Assembly: GCA_027186245.1 (NCBI GenBank)
Contig: CP114481.1
Coordinates: forward strand, 7,196,001 to 7,260,000
Source: Coriaria nepalensis
Taxonomy: Eukaryota > Streptophyta > Magnoliopsida > Cucurbitales > Coriariaceae
Reading direction: 5' to 3'
Length of the DNA: 64,000 nt
The first letter of the stretch is position 1, and every line of letters starts with the position of its first letter. The notes beneath the pieces are model-generated. The model worked only from the letters and a program-made list of their open reading frames with translations. It ran no database searches and was not told the origin of the DNA. This document shows, piece by piece, positions 41,001-55,331 of this stretch. Made by a program: the position numbers and the translations under genes.

Positions 41001-44000
41001 GCATAACTTTCTAACGATCTTTTGAAGGCAAGCATGCAATTGTTTTATCTTATAATCGTGGCAATGAACCTTTTCAGGACAATAAATCATTTGGAAGCCA
41101 TTGGAACGTATTCTATTCTCGCAATTCAAACACGACTTTTGTGCATATCTTGCATATAATCTTTTGATAGCAAGTATGCATTTGTTTTCTCTTACCGTCA
41201 TGTAAATGAGTCTTTTCAAGTCACTGATTTATTTGAAAGGAATTGGAACAAATTCTATTTTCGCACTTCAAACTGGACTTTCGTGCATAACTTGCTAATT
41301 ATCATTTCAGGCCAAGTATGCATTTGTTTTATCTTCGATTCTTGTCAATGAGTCTTTCCAATTCACTAATTCATTTGAAAGCAATTCGAAGGAATTCTAT
41401 TTTCGCATTTCAAACACGACTTTCATTCATAACTTGCTAATGATCATTTGAGGCCAAGAATACATTTGTTTTATCCTAGATTCATGTCCATGAGTCTTTC
41501 TAAGTACTAATTCATTTGAAAGCAATTCAAATGAATTCTATTTTCGCACTTCAAACATTAGTTTAGTGCAAAACTTTCTAATGATCTTTTTTGAGGCAAG
41601 TATGCAATTGTTTTATCTTATAGTCATGTCAATGAACCTTTTCAAGACAATAAATCATTTGGAAGCCATTGGAACGTATTCTATTTTCGCAATTCAAACA
41701 CGACTCTCATGCATAGCTTGCGTATAATCTTTTGAAAGCAAGTATGAATTTGTTTTCTCTTACATTCATGTAAATGAGTCTTTTCAAGTCACTAATTTAT
41801 TTAAAAGCAATTAGAACAAATTCTATTTTTCGCACTTCAAACTGGACTTTCGTTCATAACTTGCTAATGATCATTTGAGGCCAAGAATACATTTGTTTTA
41901 TCTTAGATTCATGTCCATGAGTCTTTCCAAGTACTAACTCATTCGAAAGCAATTCAAATGAATTCTATTTTCGCACTTCAAACATTAGTTTCGTGCATAA
42001 CTTTCTAATGATCTTTTGAAGGCAAGCATGCAATTGTTTTATCTTATAATCATGTCAATGAACCTTTTCAAGATAATAAATCATTTTGAAGCCATTGGAA
42101 CGCATTCTATTCTCGCAATTCAAACACGACTTTCGTGCATATCTTGCATATAATCTTTTGATAGCAAGTATGCATTTGTCTTCTCTTACCGTCATGTAAA
42201 TGAGTCTTTTCAAGTCACTGATTTATTTGAAAGGAATTGGAACAAATTCTATTTTCGCACTTCAAACTGGACTTTCGTGCATAACTTGCTAATGATCATT
42301 TGAGGCCAAGTATGCATTTGTTTTATCTTCGATTCTTGTCAATGAGTCTTTCCAATTCACTAATTCATTTGAAAGCAATTCGAAGGAATTCTATTTTCGC
42401 ATTTCAAACACGACTTTCGTTCCTAACTTGCTAATGATCATTTGAGGCCAAGAATATATTTGTTTTATCCTAGATTCATGTCCATGAGTCTTTCTAAGTA
42501 CTAATTCATTTGAAAGCAATTCAAATGAATTCTATTTTCGCACTTCAAACATTAGTTTCGTGCAAAATTTTCTAACGATCTTTTTTGAGGCAAGTATGCA
42601 ATTGTTTTATCTTATAGTCATGTCAATGAACCTTTTCAAGACAATAAATCATTTGGAAGCCATTGGAACGTATTCTATTTTCGCAATTCAAACACGACTC
42701 TCATGCATAGCTTGCGTATAATCTTTTGAAAGCAAGTATGCATTTGTTTTCTCTTACATTCATGTAAATGGGTCTTTTCAAGTCACTAATTTATTTAAAA
42801 GCAATTGGAACAAATTCTACTTTTCGCACTTCAAACTGGACTTTCGTTCATAACTTGCTAATGATCATTTGAGGCCAAGAATACATTTGTTTTATCCTAG
42901 ATTCATGTCCATGAGTCTTTCCAAGTACTAATTCATTCGAAAGCAATTGAAATGAATTCTATTTTCGCACTTCAAACATTAGTTTCGTGCATAACTTTCT
43001 AATGATCTTTTGAAGGCAAGCATGCAATTGTTTTATCTTATAATTATGTCAATGAACCTTTTCAAGACAATAAATCATTTGGTAGCCATTGGAACGTATT
43101 CTATTTTCGCAATTCAAACACGACTTTCATGCATAGCTTGCGTAAAATCTTTTGAAAGCAAGTATGCATTTGTTTTCTCTTACATTCATGTAAATGAGTC
43201 TTTTCAAGTCACTAATTTATTTAAAAGCAATTGGAACAAATTCTATTTTTCGCACTTCAAACTGGACTTTCGTTCATAACTTGCTAATGATCATTGGAGG
43301 CCAAGAATACATTTGTTTTATCCTAGATTTATGTCCATGAGTCTTTCCAAGTACTAATTCATTTGAAAGCAATTCAAATGAATTCTATTTTCGCACTTCA
43401 AACATTAGTTGCGTGCAAAACTTTCTAATGATCTTTTTTGAGGCAAGTATGCAATTCTTTTATCTTATAGTCATGTCAATGAACCTTTTCAAGACCATAA
43501 ATCATTTGGAAGCCATTGGAACGTATTCTATTTTCGCAATTCAAACACGACTCTCATGCATAGCTTGCGTATAATCTTTTGAAAGCAAGTATGCATTTGT
43601 TTTCTCTTACAGTCATGTAAATGAGTCATTTCAAGTCACTAATTTATTTGAAAGCAATTGGAACAAATTCTATTTTCGCACTTCAAACTGGACTTTCGTG
43701 CATAACTTGCTAATGATCATTGGAGGCCAAGTATGCATTTGTTTTATCTTCGATTCTTGTCAATGAGTCTTTCCAATTCACTAATTCATTTTAAAGCAAT
43801 TCGAAGGAATTCTATTTTCGCATTTCAAACACGACTTTCGTTCATAACTTGCTAATGATCATTTGAGGCCAAGAATATATTTGTTTTATCCTAGATTCAT
43901 GTCCATGAGTCTTTCTAAGTACTAATTCATTTGAAAGCAATTCAAATGAATTCTATTTTCGCACTTCAAACATTAGTTTCGTGCAAAACTTTCTAATAAT

Positions 44001-46095
44001 CTTTTTTGAGGCAAGTATGCAATTGTTTTATCTTATTGTCATGTCAATGAACCTTTTCAGGACAATAAATCATTTAGAAGCCATTGGAACGTATTCTATT
44101 TTCGCAATTCAAACACGACTTTCATGCATGGCTTGCGTAAAATCTTTTGAAAGCAAGTATGCATTTGTTTTCTCTTACATTCATGTAAATGAGTCTTTTC
44201 AAGTCACTAATTTATTTGAAAGCAATTGGAACAAATTCTATTTTCGCACTTCAAACTGGACTTTTGTGCATAACTTGCTAATGATCATTTGAGGCCAACT
44301 ATGCATTTGTTTTATCTTTGATTCATGTCAACGAGTCTTTCCAAATACTAATTCATTTGAAAGCAATTCGAATGAATTCTATATTCGCACTTCAAACATT
44401 AGTTTCGTGCAAAACTTTCTAATGATCTTTTTTGAGGCAAGTATGCAATTGTTTTATCTTATAATCATGTCAATGAACCTTTCCAAGACAATAAATCATT
44501 TGGAAGCCATTGGAACGTATTCTATTATCGCAATTCAAACACGACCCTCTTGTATAGCTTGCATATAATCTTTTGATAGCAAGTATGCATTTGTTTTCTC
44601 TTACAATCATGTAAATGAGTTTTTTCAAGTCACTAATTTATTTGAAAGCAATTGGAAAAAATTCTATTTTCGCACTTCAAATTGGACTTTCGTGCATAAC
44701 TTGGTAATGATCATTTGAGGCCAAGTATGCATTTGTTTTATCTTCGATTCTTGTCAATGAGTCTTTGCAATTATCTAATTCATTTGAAAGCAATTCGAAG
44801 GAATTCTATTTTCGCACTTCAAACACGATTTTCGTTCATAACTTGCTAATGATCATTTGAGGCCAAGAATACATTTGTTTTATCCCAGATTCATGTCCAT
44901 GGGTCTTTCCAAGTACTAATTCATTTGAAAGCAATTCAAATGAATTCTATTTTCGCACTTCAAACATTAGTTTCGTGCATAACTTGCTAATGATCTTTTG
45001 AAGGCAAGTATGCAATTTGTTTTATCTTATAATCATGTCAATGAACCTTTTCAAGATAATAAATCATTTGGAAGCCATTCAAACGTATTCTATTATCGCA
45101 ATTCAAACACGACTCTCGTGCATAGCTTGCATATAATCTTTTGAAAGCAAGTATGCATTTGTTTTCTCTTACAGTCATGTAAATGAGTCTTTTCTAGTCA
45201 CTGATTTATTTGAAAGCAATTGGAACAAATTCTATTCTCGCACTTCAAACTGGACTTTCGTGCATAACTTGCTAATGATAATTTGAGGCCAAGTATGCAT
45301 TTGTTTTATCTTAGATTCTTGTCAATGAGTCTTTCCAATTCACTAATTCATTTGAAAGCAATCCGAAGGAATTCTATTTTCGCACTTCAAACACGACTTT
45401 CGTTCATAACTTGCTAATGATCATTTACGGCCAAGAATACATTTGTTTTATCCTAGATTCATGTCCATGAGTCTTTCTTGTTCTAATTCATTTGAAAGCA
45501 ATTCAATTGAATTCTATTTTCGCACTTCAAACATTAATTTCGTGCAGAACTTGGTAATGATCTTTTTGAAGGCAAGTATGCAATTGATTTATCTTATAAT
45601 CATGTCAATGAACATTTTCAAGACAATAAATCATTTGGAAGGCATTGGAACGTATTCTGTATTCTATTATCGCAATTCAAACACGATTCTCGTGCATAGC
45701 TTGCATATAATCTTTTGATAGCAAGTATGCATTTGTTTTCTCTTACAGTCATGTAAATGAGTCTTTTCAAGTCACTAATTTATTTGAAAGCAATTGGAAC
45801 AAATTCTATTTTCGCACTTGAAACTGGACTTTCGTGCATAACTTGCTAATGATCATTTGAGGCCAACTATGCATTTGTTTTATCTTTGATTCTTGTCAAT
45901 GAGTCTTTCCAATTCACTAGTTCATTTGAAAGCAATTCGAAGGAATTCTGTTTTCGCACTTCAAAGACGACTTTCGTTCATAACTTGCTAATGATCATTT
46001 GCGGCCATGAATACATTTGTTTATCCTAGATTCATGTCCATGAGTCTTTCCAAGTACTAATTCGTTTGAAAGCAATTCAAATGAATTCTATTTTC
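38009..46095 (+). repeat. Segmental duplication (9,236-bp offset), copy 1
   Basis: From about 40.6 kb to 46,095 this block matches 49.8-55.3 kb at a constant offset of 9,236 bp (65 monomers). Shared rare marks are GTTTAGTGCAAAAC, CATTTGGTAGCC, GTCTTTCTTGTTC, CGTATTCTGTATTC and AATTCGTTTGAAAGC. Left of ~38.5 kb the offset becomes 10,232 bp, because copy 1 holds one extra 7-monomer (995-bp) repeat. GGAACGTATT monomers are spaced in a mixture of 3s and 4s. A few substitutions separate the copies, such as TTCCTAACTTG near 42,420 versus TTCATAACTTG near 51,656. Confidence 0.88.
38562..40615 (+). repeat. 7-monomer (995-bp) tandem duplication
   Basis: TCACACTTCAAACATTAG starts at 38561 and 39556, followed in both by GTTGCGTGCAAAAC and GACCTCTTTTGAGGC. 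Later shared marks are CGCACCTCAAAC-like variants, AGCAAGAATGC, TTTGCTCTTGCAG and CTTGCAAATGATC. The unit equals one 3-mer plus one 4-mer. The second duplicate converts back to TTTTCGCAC near 40,554 but keeps GACCTCTTTTGAGG. Only one copy exists in the partner block at 48.8-49.5 kb. Confidence 0.8.
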
Positions 46096-48240
46096 GCACT
46101 TCAAACATTAGTTTCGTGCATAATTTTCTAATGATCTTTTTGAAGGCAAGTATGCAATTGTTTTATCTTATAATCATGTCAATGAACCTTTTCAAGACAA
46201 TAAATCATTTGGAAGCCATTGGAACGTATTCTATTCTCGTAATTCAAACACAACTTTCGTGCATACCTTGCATATAATCTTTTGATAGCAAGTATGCATT
46301 TGTTTTCTCTTACAGTCATGTAAATGAGTCTTTTCAAGTCACTAATTTATTTAAAAGCAATTGGAACAAATTCTATTTTCGTACTTCAAACTGGACTTTC
46401 GTGCATAACTTGGTAATGATCATTTGAGGCCAAGTATGCATTTGTTTTATCTTCGATTCTTGTCAATGAGTCTTTGCAATTATCTAATTCATTTGAAAGC
46501 AATTCGAAGGAATTCCATTTTCGCACTTCAAACTGGACTTTCGTGCATAACTTGCTAATGATCATTTGAGGCCAAGTATGCATTTGTTTTATCTTAGATT
46601 CATGTCAATGAGTCTTTCCAAGTACTAATTCATTTGAAAGCAATTCGAATGAATTCTATTTTCGCACTTCAAACATTAGTTTCGTGCATAAATTTCTAAT
46701 GATCTTTTGAAGGCAAGTATGCAATTTGTTTTATCTTATAATCATGTCAATGAACCTTTTCAAGATAATAAATCATTTGGAAGCCATTGGAACGTATTCT
46801 ATTATCGCAATTCAAACACGACTCTCGTGCATAGCTTGCATATAATCTTTTGATAGCAAGAATGCATTTGTTTTCTCTTGCAGTCATGTAAATGAGTCTT
46901 TTCAAGTCACTAATTTATTTGAAAGCAATTGGAACAAATTCTATTTTCGCACTTCAAACTGGACTTTCATTCATAACTTGCTAATGATCATTTGAGGCCA
47001 AGAATACATTTGTTTTATCCTAGATTCATGTCCATGAGTCTTTCAATGTACTAATTCATTTGAAAGCAATTCAAATGAATTCTATATTTGCACTTCAAAC
47101 ATTAGTTTCGTGCAAAACTTTCTAATGATCTTTTTTGAGGCAAGTATGCAATTGTTTTATCTTATAGTCATGTCAATGAACCTTTTCAAGACAATAAATC
47201 ATTTGGAAGCCATTGGAACGTATTCTATTTTCGCAATTCAAACACGACTCTCATGCATAGCTTGCATATAATCTTTTGAACGCAAGTATGCATTTGTTTT
47301 CTCTTACATTCATGTAAATGAGTCTTTTCAAGTCACTAATTTATTTAAAAGGAATTGGAACAAATTCTATTTTTCGCACTTCAAACTGGACTTTCGTTCA
47401 TAACTTGCTAATGATCATTTGAGGCCAAGAATACATTTGTTTTATCCTAGATTCATGTCGATGAGTCTTTCCAAGTACTAATTCATTCGAAAGCAATTCA
47501 AATGAATTCTATTTTCGCACTTCAAACATTAGTTTCGTGCATAACTTTCTAACGATCTTTTGAAGGCAAGCATGCAATTGTTTTATCTTATAATCGTGTC
47601 AATGAACCCTTTCATGACAATAAATCATTTGGAAGCCATTGGAACGTATTCTATTCTCGCAATTCAAACACGACTTTTGTGCATATCTTGCATATAATCT
47701 TTTGATAGCAAGTATGCATTTGTTTTCTCTTACCGTCATGTAAATGAGTCTTTTCAAGTCACTGATTTATTTGAAAGGAATTGGAACAAATTCTATTTTC
47801 GCACTTCAAACTGGACTTTCGTGCATAACTTGCTAATTATCATTTGAGGCCAAGAATACATTTGTTTTATCCTAGATTCACGTCAATGAGTCTTTCTAAG
47901 TACTAATTCATTTGAAAGCAATTCAAATGAATTCTATTTTCGCACTTCAAACATTAGTTTCGTGCAAAACTTTCTAATGATCTTTTTTGAGGCAAGTATG
48001 CAATTGTTTTATCTTATAGTCATGTCAATGAACCTTTTCAAGACCATAAATCATTTTGAAGCCATTGGAACGTATTCTATTTTCGCAATTCAAACACGAC
48101 TCTCATGCATAGCTTGCGTATAATCTTTTGAAAGCAAGTATGCATTTGTTTTCGCTTACATTCATGTAAATGAGTCTTTTCAAGTCACTAATTTATTTAA
48201 AAGCAATTGGAACAAATTCTATTTTTCGCACTTCAAACTG
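46096..48240 (+). repeat. Mosaic satellite between the two large duplicates
   Basis: The first ~500 bp repeat 28.19-28.68 kb at 17,911 bp offset (AACTTGGTAATG, GCAATTATCTAATTC). From ~47.5 kb the sequence resembles 41.0-41.3 kb (CTAACGATC, ATAATCGTG, CACTTTTGTGCATATC, TTACCGTCATG). It then skips about two monomers near 47,840, where CTAATTATCATTTG meets AAGAATACATTTG. GGAACGTATT spacing changes from 4 to 3 monomers at 46,789. The block looks assembled from pieces of neighbouring HORs by repeated exchange. Confidence 0.75.
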
Positions 48241-51200
48241 GACTTTCGTTCATAACTTGCTAATGATCATTTGAGGCCAAGTATGCATTTGTTTTATCTT
48301 CGATTCTTGTCAATGAGTCTTTCCAAATACTAATTCATTTGAAAGCAATTCGAATGAATTCGATTTTCGCACTTCAAACATTAGTTTCGTGTATAACTTT
48401 CTAATGATCTTTTAAAGGCAAGTATGCAATTGTTTTATCTTATAATCATGTCAATGAACCTTTTCAAGACAATAAATCATTTGGAAGACATTGGAACGTA
48501 TTCTATTTTCGCAATTCAAACACGACTCTCATGCATAGCTTGCGTATAATCTTTTGAAAGCAAGTATGCATTTGTTTTCTCTTACATTCATGTAAATGAG
48601 TCTTTTCAAGTCACTAATTTGTTTAAAAGCAATTGGAACAAATTCTATTTTACGCACTTCAAACTGGACTTTCGTTCATAACTTGCTAATGATCATTGGA
48701 GGCCAAGAATACATTTGTTTTATCCTAGATTCATGTCCATGAGTCTTTCCAAGTACTAATTCATTTGAAAGCAATTCAAATGAATTCTATTTTCACACTT
48801 CAAACATTAGTTGCGTGCAAAACTTTCTAATGACCTCTTTTGAGGCAAGTATGCAATTGTTTTATCTTATAATCATGTCAATGAACCTTTTCAAGACAAT
48901 AAATCATTTGGAAGCCATTGGAACGTATTCTTTTTTCACAATTCAAACACGACTCTCATGCATAGCTTGCGTATAATCTGTTGAAAGCAAGTATGCATTT
49001 GTTTTCTCTTACAGTCATGTAAATGAGTCATTTCAAGTCACTAATTTATTTGAAAGCAATTGGAACAAATTCTATTTTCGCACCTCAAACTGGACTTTCG
49101 TGCATAACTTGCTAATGATCATTTGAGGCCAAGTATGCATTTGTTTTATCTTAGATTCATGTCAATGAGTCTTTCCAAGTACTAATTCATTTGAAAGCAA
49201 TTCGAATGAATTCTATTTTCGCACCTCAAACATTAGTTTCGTGCATAACTTTCTAATGATCTTTTGAAGGCAAGTATGCAATTTGTTTTATCTTATAATC
49301 ATGTCAATGAACCTTTTCAAGATAATAAATCATTTGGAAGCCATTGGAACGTATTCTATTATCGCAATTCAAACACGACTCTCGTGCATAGCTTGCATAT
49401 AATCTTTTGATAGCAAGAATGCATTTGTTTGCTCTTGCAGTCATGTAAATGAGTCTTTTCAAGTCACTGATTTATTTGAAAGGAATTGGAACAAATTCTA
49501 TTTTCGCACTTCAAACTGGACTTTCGTGCATAACTTGCTAATTATCATTTCAGGCCAAGTATGCATTTGTTTTATCTTCGATTCTTGTCAATGAGTCTTT
49601 CCAATTCACTAATTCATTTGAAAGCAATTCGAAGGAATTCTATTTTCGCATTTCAAACACGACTTTCGTTCATAACTTGCTAATGATCATTTGAGGCCAA
49701 GAATACATTTGTTTTATCCTAGATTCATGTCCATGAGTCTTTCCAAGTACTAATTCATTTCAAAGCAATTCAAATGAATTCTATTTTCGCACTTCAAACA
49801 TTAGTTTCGTGCAAAACTTTCTAATGATCTTTTTTGAGTCAAGTATGCAATTGTTTTATCTTATAATCATGTCAATGAACCTTTTCAAGACAATAAATCA
49901 TTTGGAAGCCTTTGGAACGTATTCTATTTTCGCAATTCAAACACAACTCTCATGCATACCTTGCGTATAATCTTTTGAAAGCAAGTATGCATTTGTTTTC
50001 TCTTATAGTCATGTAAATGAGTCATTTCAAGTCACTAATTTATTTGAAAGCAATTGGAACAAGTTCTATTTTCGCACTTCAAACTGGACTTTCATGCATA
50101 ACTTGCTAATGATCATTTGAGGCCAAGTATGCATTTGTTTTATCTTAGATTCATGTCAATGGGTCTTTCCAAATACTAATTCATTTGAAAGCAATTCAAA
50201 TGAATTCTATTTTCGCACTTCAAACATTAGTTTCGTGCATAACTTTCTAATGATCTTTTGAAGGCAAGCATGCAATTGTTTTATCTTATAATCGTGGCAA
50301 TGAACCTTTTCAGGACAATAAATCATTTGGAAGCCATTGGAACGTATTCTATTCTCGCAATTCAAACACGACTTTTGTGCATATCTTGCATATAATCTTT
50401 TGATAGCAAGTATGCATTTGTTTTCTCTTACCGTCATGTAAATGAGTCTTTTCAAGTCACTGATTTATTTGAAAGGAATTGGAACAAATTCTATTTTCGC
50501 ACTTCAAACTGGACTTTCGTGCATAACTTGCTAATTATCATTTCAGGCCAAGTATGCATTTGTTTTATCTTCGATTCTTGTCAATGAGTCTTTCCAATTC
50601 ACTAATTCATTTGAAAGCAATTCGAAGGAATTCTATTTTCGCATTTCAAACACGACTTTCATTCATAACTTGCTAATGATCATTTGAGGCCAAGAATACA
50701 TTTGTTTTATCCTAGATTCATGTCCATGAGTCTTTCTAAGTACTAATTCATTTGAAAGCAATTCAAATGAATTCTATTTTCGCACTTCAAACATTAGTTT
50801 AGTGCAAAACTTTCTAATGATCTTTTTTGAGGCAAGTATGCAATTGTTTTATCTTATAGTCATGTCAATGAACCTTTTCAAGACAATAAATCATTTGGAA
50901 GCCATTGGAACGTATTCTATTTTCGCAATTCAAACACGACTCTCATGCATAGCTTGCGTATAATCTTTTGAAAGCAAGTATGAATTTGTTTTCTCTTACA
51001 TTCATGTAAATGAGTCTTTTCAAGTCACTAATTTATTTAAAAGCAATTAGAACAAATTCTATTTTTCGCACTTCAAACTGGACTTTCGTTCATAACTTGC
51101 TAATGATCATTTGAGGCCAAGAATACATTTGTTTTATCCTAGATTCATGTCCATGAGTCTTTCCAAGTACTAACTCATTCGAAAGCAATTCAAATGAATT

Positions 51201-54200
51201 CTATTTTCGCACTTCAAACATTAGTTTCGTGCATAACTTTCTAATGATCTTTTGAAGGCAAGCATGCAATTGTTTTATCTTATAATCATGTCAATGAACC
51301 TTTTCAAGATAATAAATCATTTTGAAGCCATTGGAACGCATTCTATTCTCGCAATTCAAACACGACTTTCGTGCATATCTTGCATATAATCTTTTGATAG
51401 CAAGTATGCATTTGTCTTCTCTTACCGTCATGTAAATGAGTCTTTTCAAGTCACTGATTTATTTGAAAGGAATTGGAACAAATTCTATTTTCGCACTTCA
51501 AACTGGACTTTCGTGCATAACTTGCTAATGATCATTTGAGGCCAAGTATGCATTTGTTTTATCTTCGATTCTTGTCAATGAGTCTTTACAATTCACTAAT
51601 TCATTTTAAAGCAATTCGAAGGAATTCTATTTTCGCATTTCAAACACGACTTTCGTTCATAACTTGCTAATGATCATTTGAGGCCAAGAATATATTTGTT
51701 TTATCCTAGATTCATGTCCATGAGTCTTTCTAAGTACTAATTCATTTGAAAGCAATTCAAATGAATTCTATTTTCGCACTTCAAACATTAGTTTCGTGCA
51801 AAACTTTCTAATGATCTTTTTTGAGGCAAGTATGCAATTGTTTTATCTTATAGTCATGTCAATGAACCTTTTCAAGACAATAAATCATTTGGAAGCCATT
51901 GGAACGTATTCTATTTTCGCAATTCAAACACGACTCTCATGCATAGCTTGCGTATAATCTTTTGAAAGCAAGTATGCATTTGTTTTCTCTTACATTCATG
52001 TAAATGGGTCTTTTCAAGTCACTAATTTATTTAAAAGCAATTGGAACAAATTCTATTTTTCGCACTTCAAACTGGACTTTCGTTCATAACTTGCTAATGA
52101 TCATTTGAGGCCAAGAATACATTTGTTTTATCCTAGATTCATGTCCATGAGTCTTTCCAAGTACTAATTCATTTGAAAGCAATTCAAATGAATTCTATTT
52201 TCGCACTTCAAACATTAGTTTCGTGCATAACTTTCTAATGATCTTTTGAAGGCAAGCATGCAATTGTTTTATCTTATAATCATGTCAATGAACCTTTTCA
52301 AGACAATAAATCATTTGGTAGCCATTGGAACGTATTCTATTTTCGCAATTCAAACACGACTTTCATGCATAGCTTGCGTAAAATCTTTTGAAAGCAAGTA
52401 TGCATTTGTTTTCTCTTACATTCATGTAAATGAGTCTTTTCAAGTCACTAATTTATTTAAAAGCAATTGGAACAAATTCTATTTTTCGCACTTCAAACTG
52501 GACTTTCGTTCATAACTTGCTAATGATCATTGGAGGCCAAGAATACATTTGTTTTATCCTAGATTTATGTCCATGAGTCTTTCCAAGTACTAATTCATTT
52601 GAAAGCAATTCAAATGAATTCTATTTTCGCACTTCAAACATTAGTTGCGTGCAAAACTTTCTAATGATCTTTTTTGAGGCAAGTATGCAATTCTCTTATC
52701 TTATAGTCATGTCAATGAACCTTTTCAAGACCATAAATCATTTGGAAGCCATTGGAACGTATTCTATTTTCGCAATTCAAACACGACTCTCATGCATAGC
52801 TTGCGTATAATCTTTTGAAAGCAAGTATGCATTTGTTTTCTCTTACAGTCATGTAAATGAGTCATTTCAAGTCACTAATTTATTTGAAAGCAATTGGAAC
52901 AAATTCTATTTTCGCACTTCAAACTGGACTTTCGTGCATAACTTGCTAATGATCATTGGAGGCCAACTATGCATTTGTTTTATCTTCGATTCTTGTCAAT
53001 GAGTCTTTCCAATTCACTAATTCATTTTAAAGCAATTCGAATGAATTCTATTTTCGCATTTCAAACACGACTTTCGTTCATAACTTGCTAATGATCATTT
53101 GAGGCCAAGAATATATTTGTTTTATCCTAGATTCATGTCCATGAGTCTTTCTAAGTACTAATTCATTTGAAAGCAATTCAAATGAATTCTATTTTCGCAC
53201 TTCAAACATTAGTTTCGTGCAAAACTTTCTAATGATCTTTTTTGAGGCAAGTATGCAATTGTTTTATCTTATTGTCATGTCAATGAACCTTTTCAGGACA
53301 ATAAATCATTTAGAAGCCATTGGAACGTATTCTATTTTCGCAATTCAAACACGACTTTCATGCATAGCTTGCGTAAAATCTTTTGAAAGCAAGTATGCAT
53401 TTGTTTTCTCTTACATTCATGTAAATGAGTCTTTTCAAGTCACTAATTTATTTGAAAGCAATTGGAACAAATTCTATTTTCGCACTTCAAACTGGACTTT
53501 CGTGCATAACTTGCTAATGATCATTTGAGGCCAACTATGCATTTGTTTTATCTTTGATTCATGTCAACGAGTCTTTCCAAATACTAATTCATTTGAAAGC
53601 AATTCGAATGAATTCTATATTCGCACTTCAAACATTAGTTTCGTGCAAAACTTTCTAATGATCTTTTTTGAGGCAAGTATGCAATTGTTTTATCTTATAA
53701 TCATGTCAATGAACCTTTCCAAGACAATAAATCATTTGGAAGCCATTGGAACGTATTCTATTATCGCAATTCAAACACGACCCTCGTGTATAGCTTGCAT
53801 ATAATCTTTTGATAGCAAGTATGCATTTGTTTTCTCTTACAATCATGTAAATGAGTTTTTTCAAGTCACTAATTTATTTGAAAGCAATTGGAAAAAATTC
53901 TATTTTCGCACTTCAAATTGGACTTTCGTGCATAACTTGGTAATGATCATTTGAGGCCAAGTATGCATTTGTTTTATCTTTGATTCTTGTCAATGAGTCT
54001 TTCCAATTCACTAATTCATTTGAAAGCAATTCGAAGGAATTCTATTTTCGCACTTCAAACACGATTTTCGTTCATAACTTGCTAATGATCATTTGAGGCC
54101 AAGAATACATTTGTTTTATCCCAGATTCATGTCCATGGGTCTTTCCAAGTACTAATTCATTTGAAAGCAATTCAAATGAATTCTATTTTCGCACTTCAAA

Positions 54201-55331
54201 CATTAGTTTCGTGCATAACTTGCTAATGATCTTTTGAAGGCAAGTATGCAATTTGTTTTATCTTATAATCATGTCAATGAACCTTTTCAAGATAATAAAT
54301 CATTTGGAAGCCATTCAAACGTATTCTATTATCGCAATTCAAACACGACTCTCGTGCATAGCTTGCATATAATCTTTTGAAAGCAAGTATGCATTTGTTT
54401 TCTCTTACAGTCATGTAAATGAGTCTTTTCTAGTCACTGATTTATTTGAAAGCAATTGGAACAAATTCTATTCTCGCACTTCAAACTGGACTTTCGTGCA
54501 TAACTTGCTAATGATAATTTGAGGCCAAGTATGCATTTGTTTTATCTTAGATTCTTGTCAATGAGTCTTTCCAAATCACTAATTCATTTGAAAGCAATCC
54601 GAAGGAATTCTATTTTCGCACTTCAAACACGACTTTCGTTCATAACTTGCTAATGATCATTTACGGCCAAGAATACATTTGTTTTATCCTAGATTCATGT
54701 CCATGAGTCTTTCTTGTTCTAATTCATTTGAAAGCAATTCAATTGAATTCTATTTTCGCACTTCAAACATTAATTTCGTGCAGAACTTGGTAATGATCTT
54801 TTTGAAGGCAAGTATGCAATTGATTTATCTTATAATCATGTCAATGAACATTTTCAAGACAATAAATCATTTGGAAGGCATTGGAACGTATTCTGTATTC
54901 TATTATCGCAATTCAAACACGATTCTCGTGCATAGCTTGCATATAATCTTTTGATAGCAAGTATGCATTTGTTTTCTCTTACAGTCATGTAAATGAGTCT
55001 TTTCAAGTCACTAATTCATTTGAAAGCAATTGGAACAAATTCTATTTTCGCACTTGAAACTGGACTTTCGTGCATAACTTGCTAATGATCATTTGAGGCC
55101 AACTATGCATTTGTTTTATCTTTGATTCTTGTCAATGAGTCTTTCCAATTCACTAGTTCATTTGAAAGCAATTCGAAGGAATTCTGTTTTCGCACTTCAA
55201 AGACGACTTTCGTTCATAACTTGCTAATGATCATTTGCGGCCATGAATACATTTGTTTATCCTAGATTCATGTCCATGAGTCTTTCCAAGTACTAATTCG
55301 TTTGAAAGCAATTCAAATGAATTCTATTTTC
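48241..55331 (+). repeat. Segmental duplication (9,236-bp offset), copy 2
   Basis: This is the partner of 38009-46095 and shorter by about 996 bp, because it lacks one 7-monomer repeat. It shares the rare marks listed for copy 1, including the monomers with CATTTGGTAGCC (near 52,313) and GTCTTTCTTGTTC (near 54,707). The match ends abruptly at ~55,331: CGAACTTCAAACATTAGTTTTG here replaces CGCACTTC followed by ATTAGTTTCG in copy 1. Identity appears around 99 percent by eye. Confidence 0.88.
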
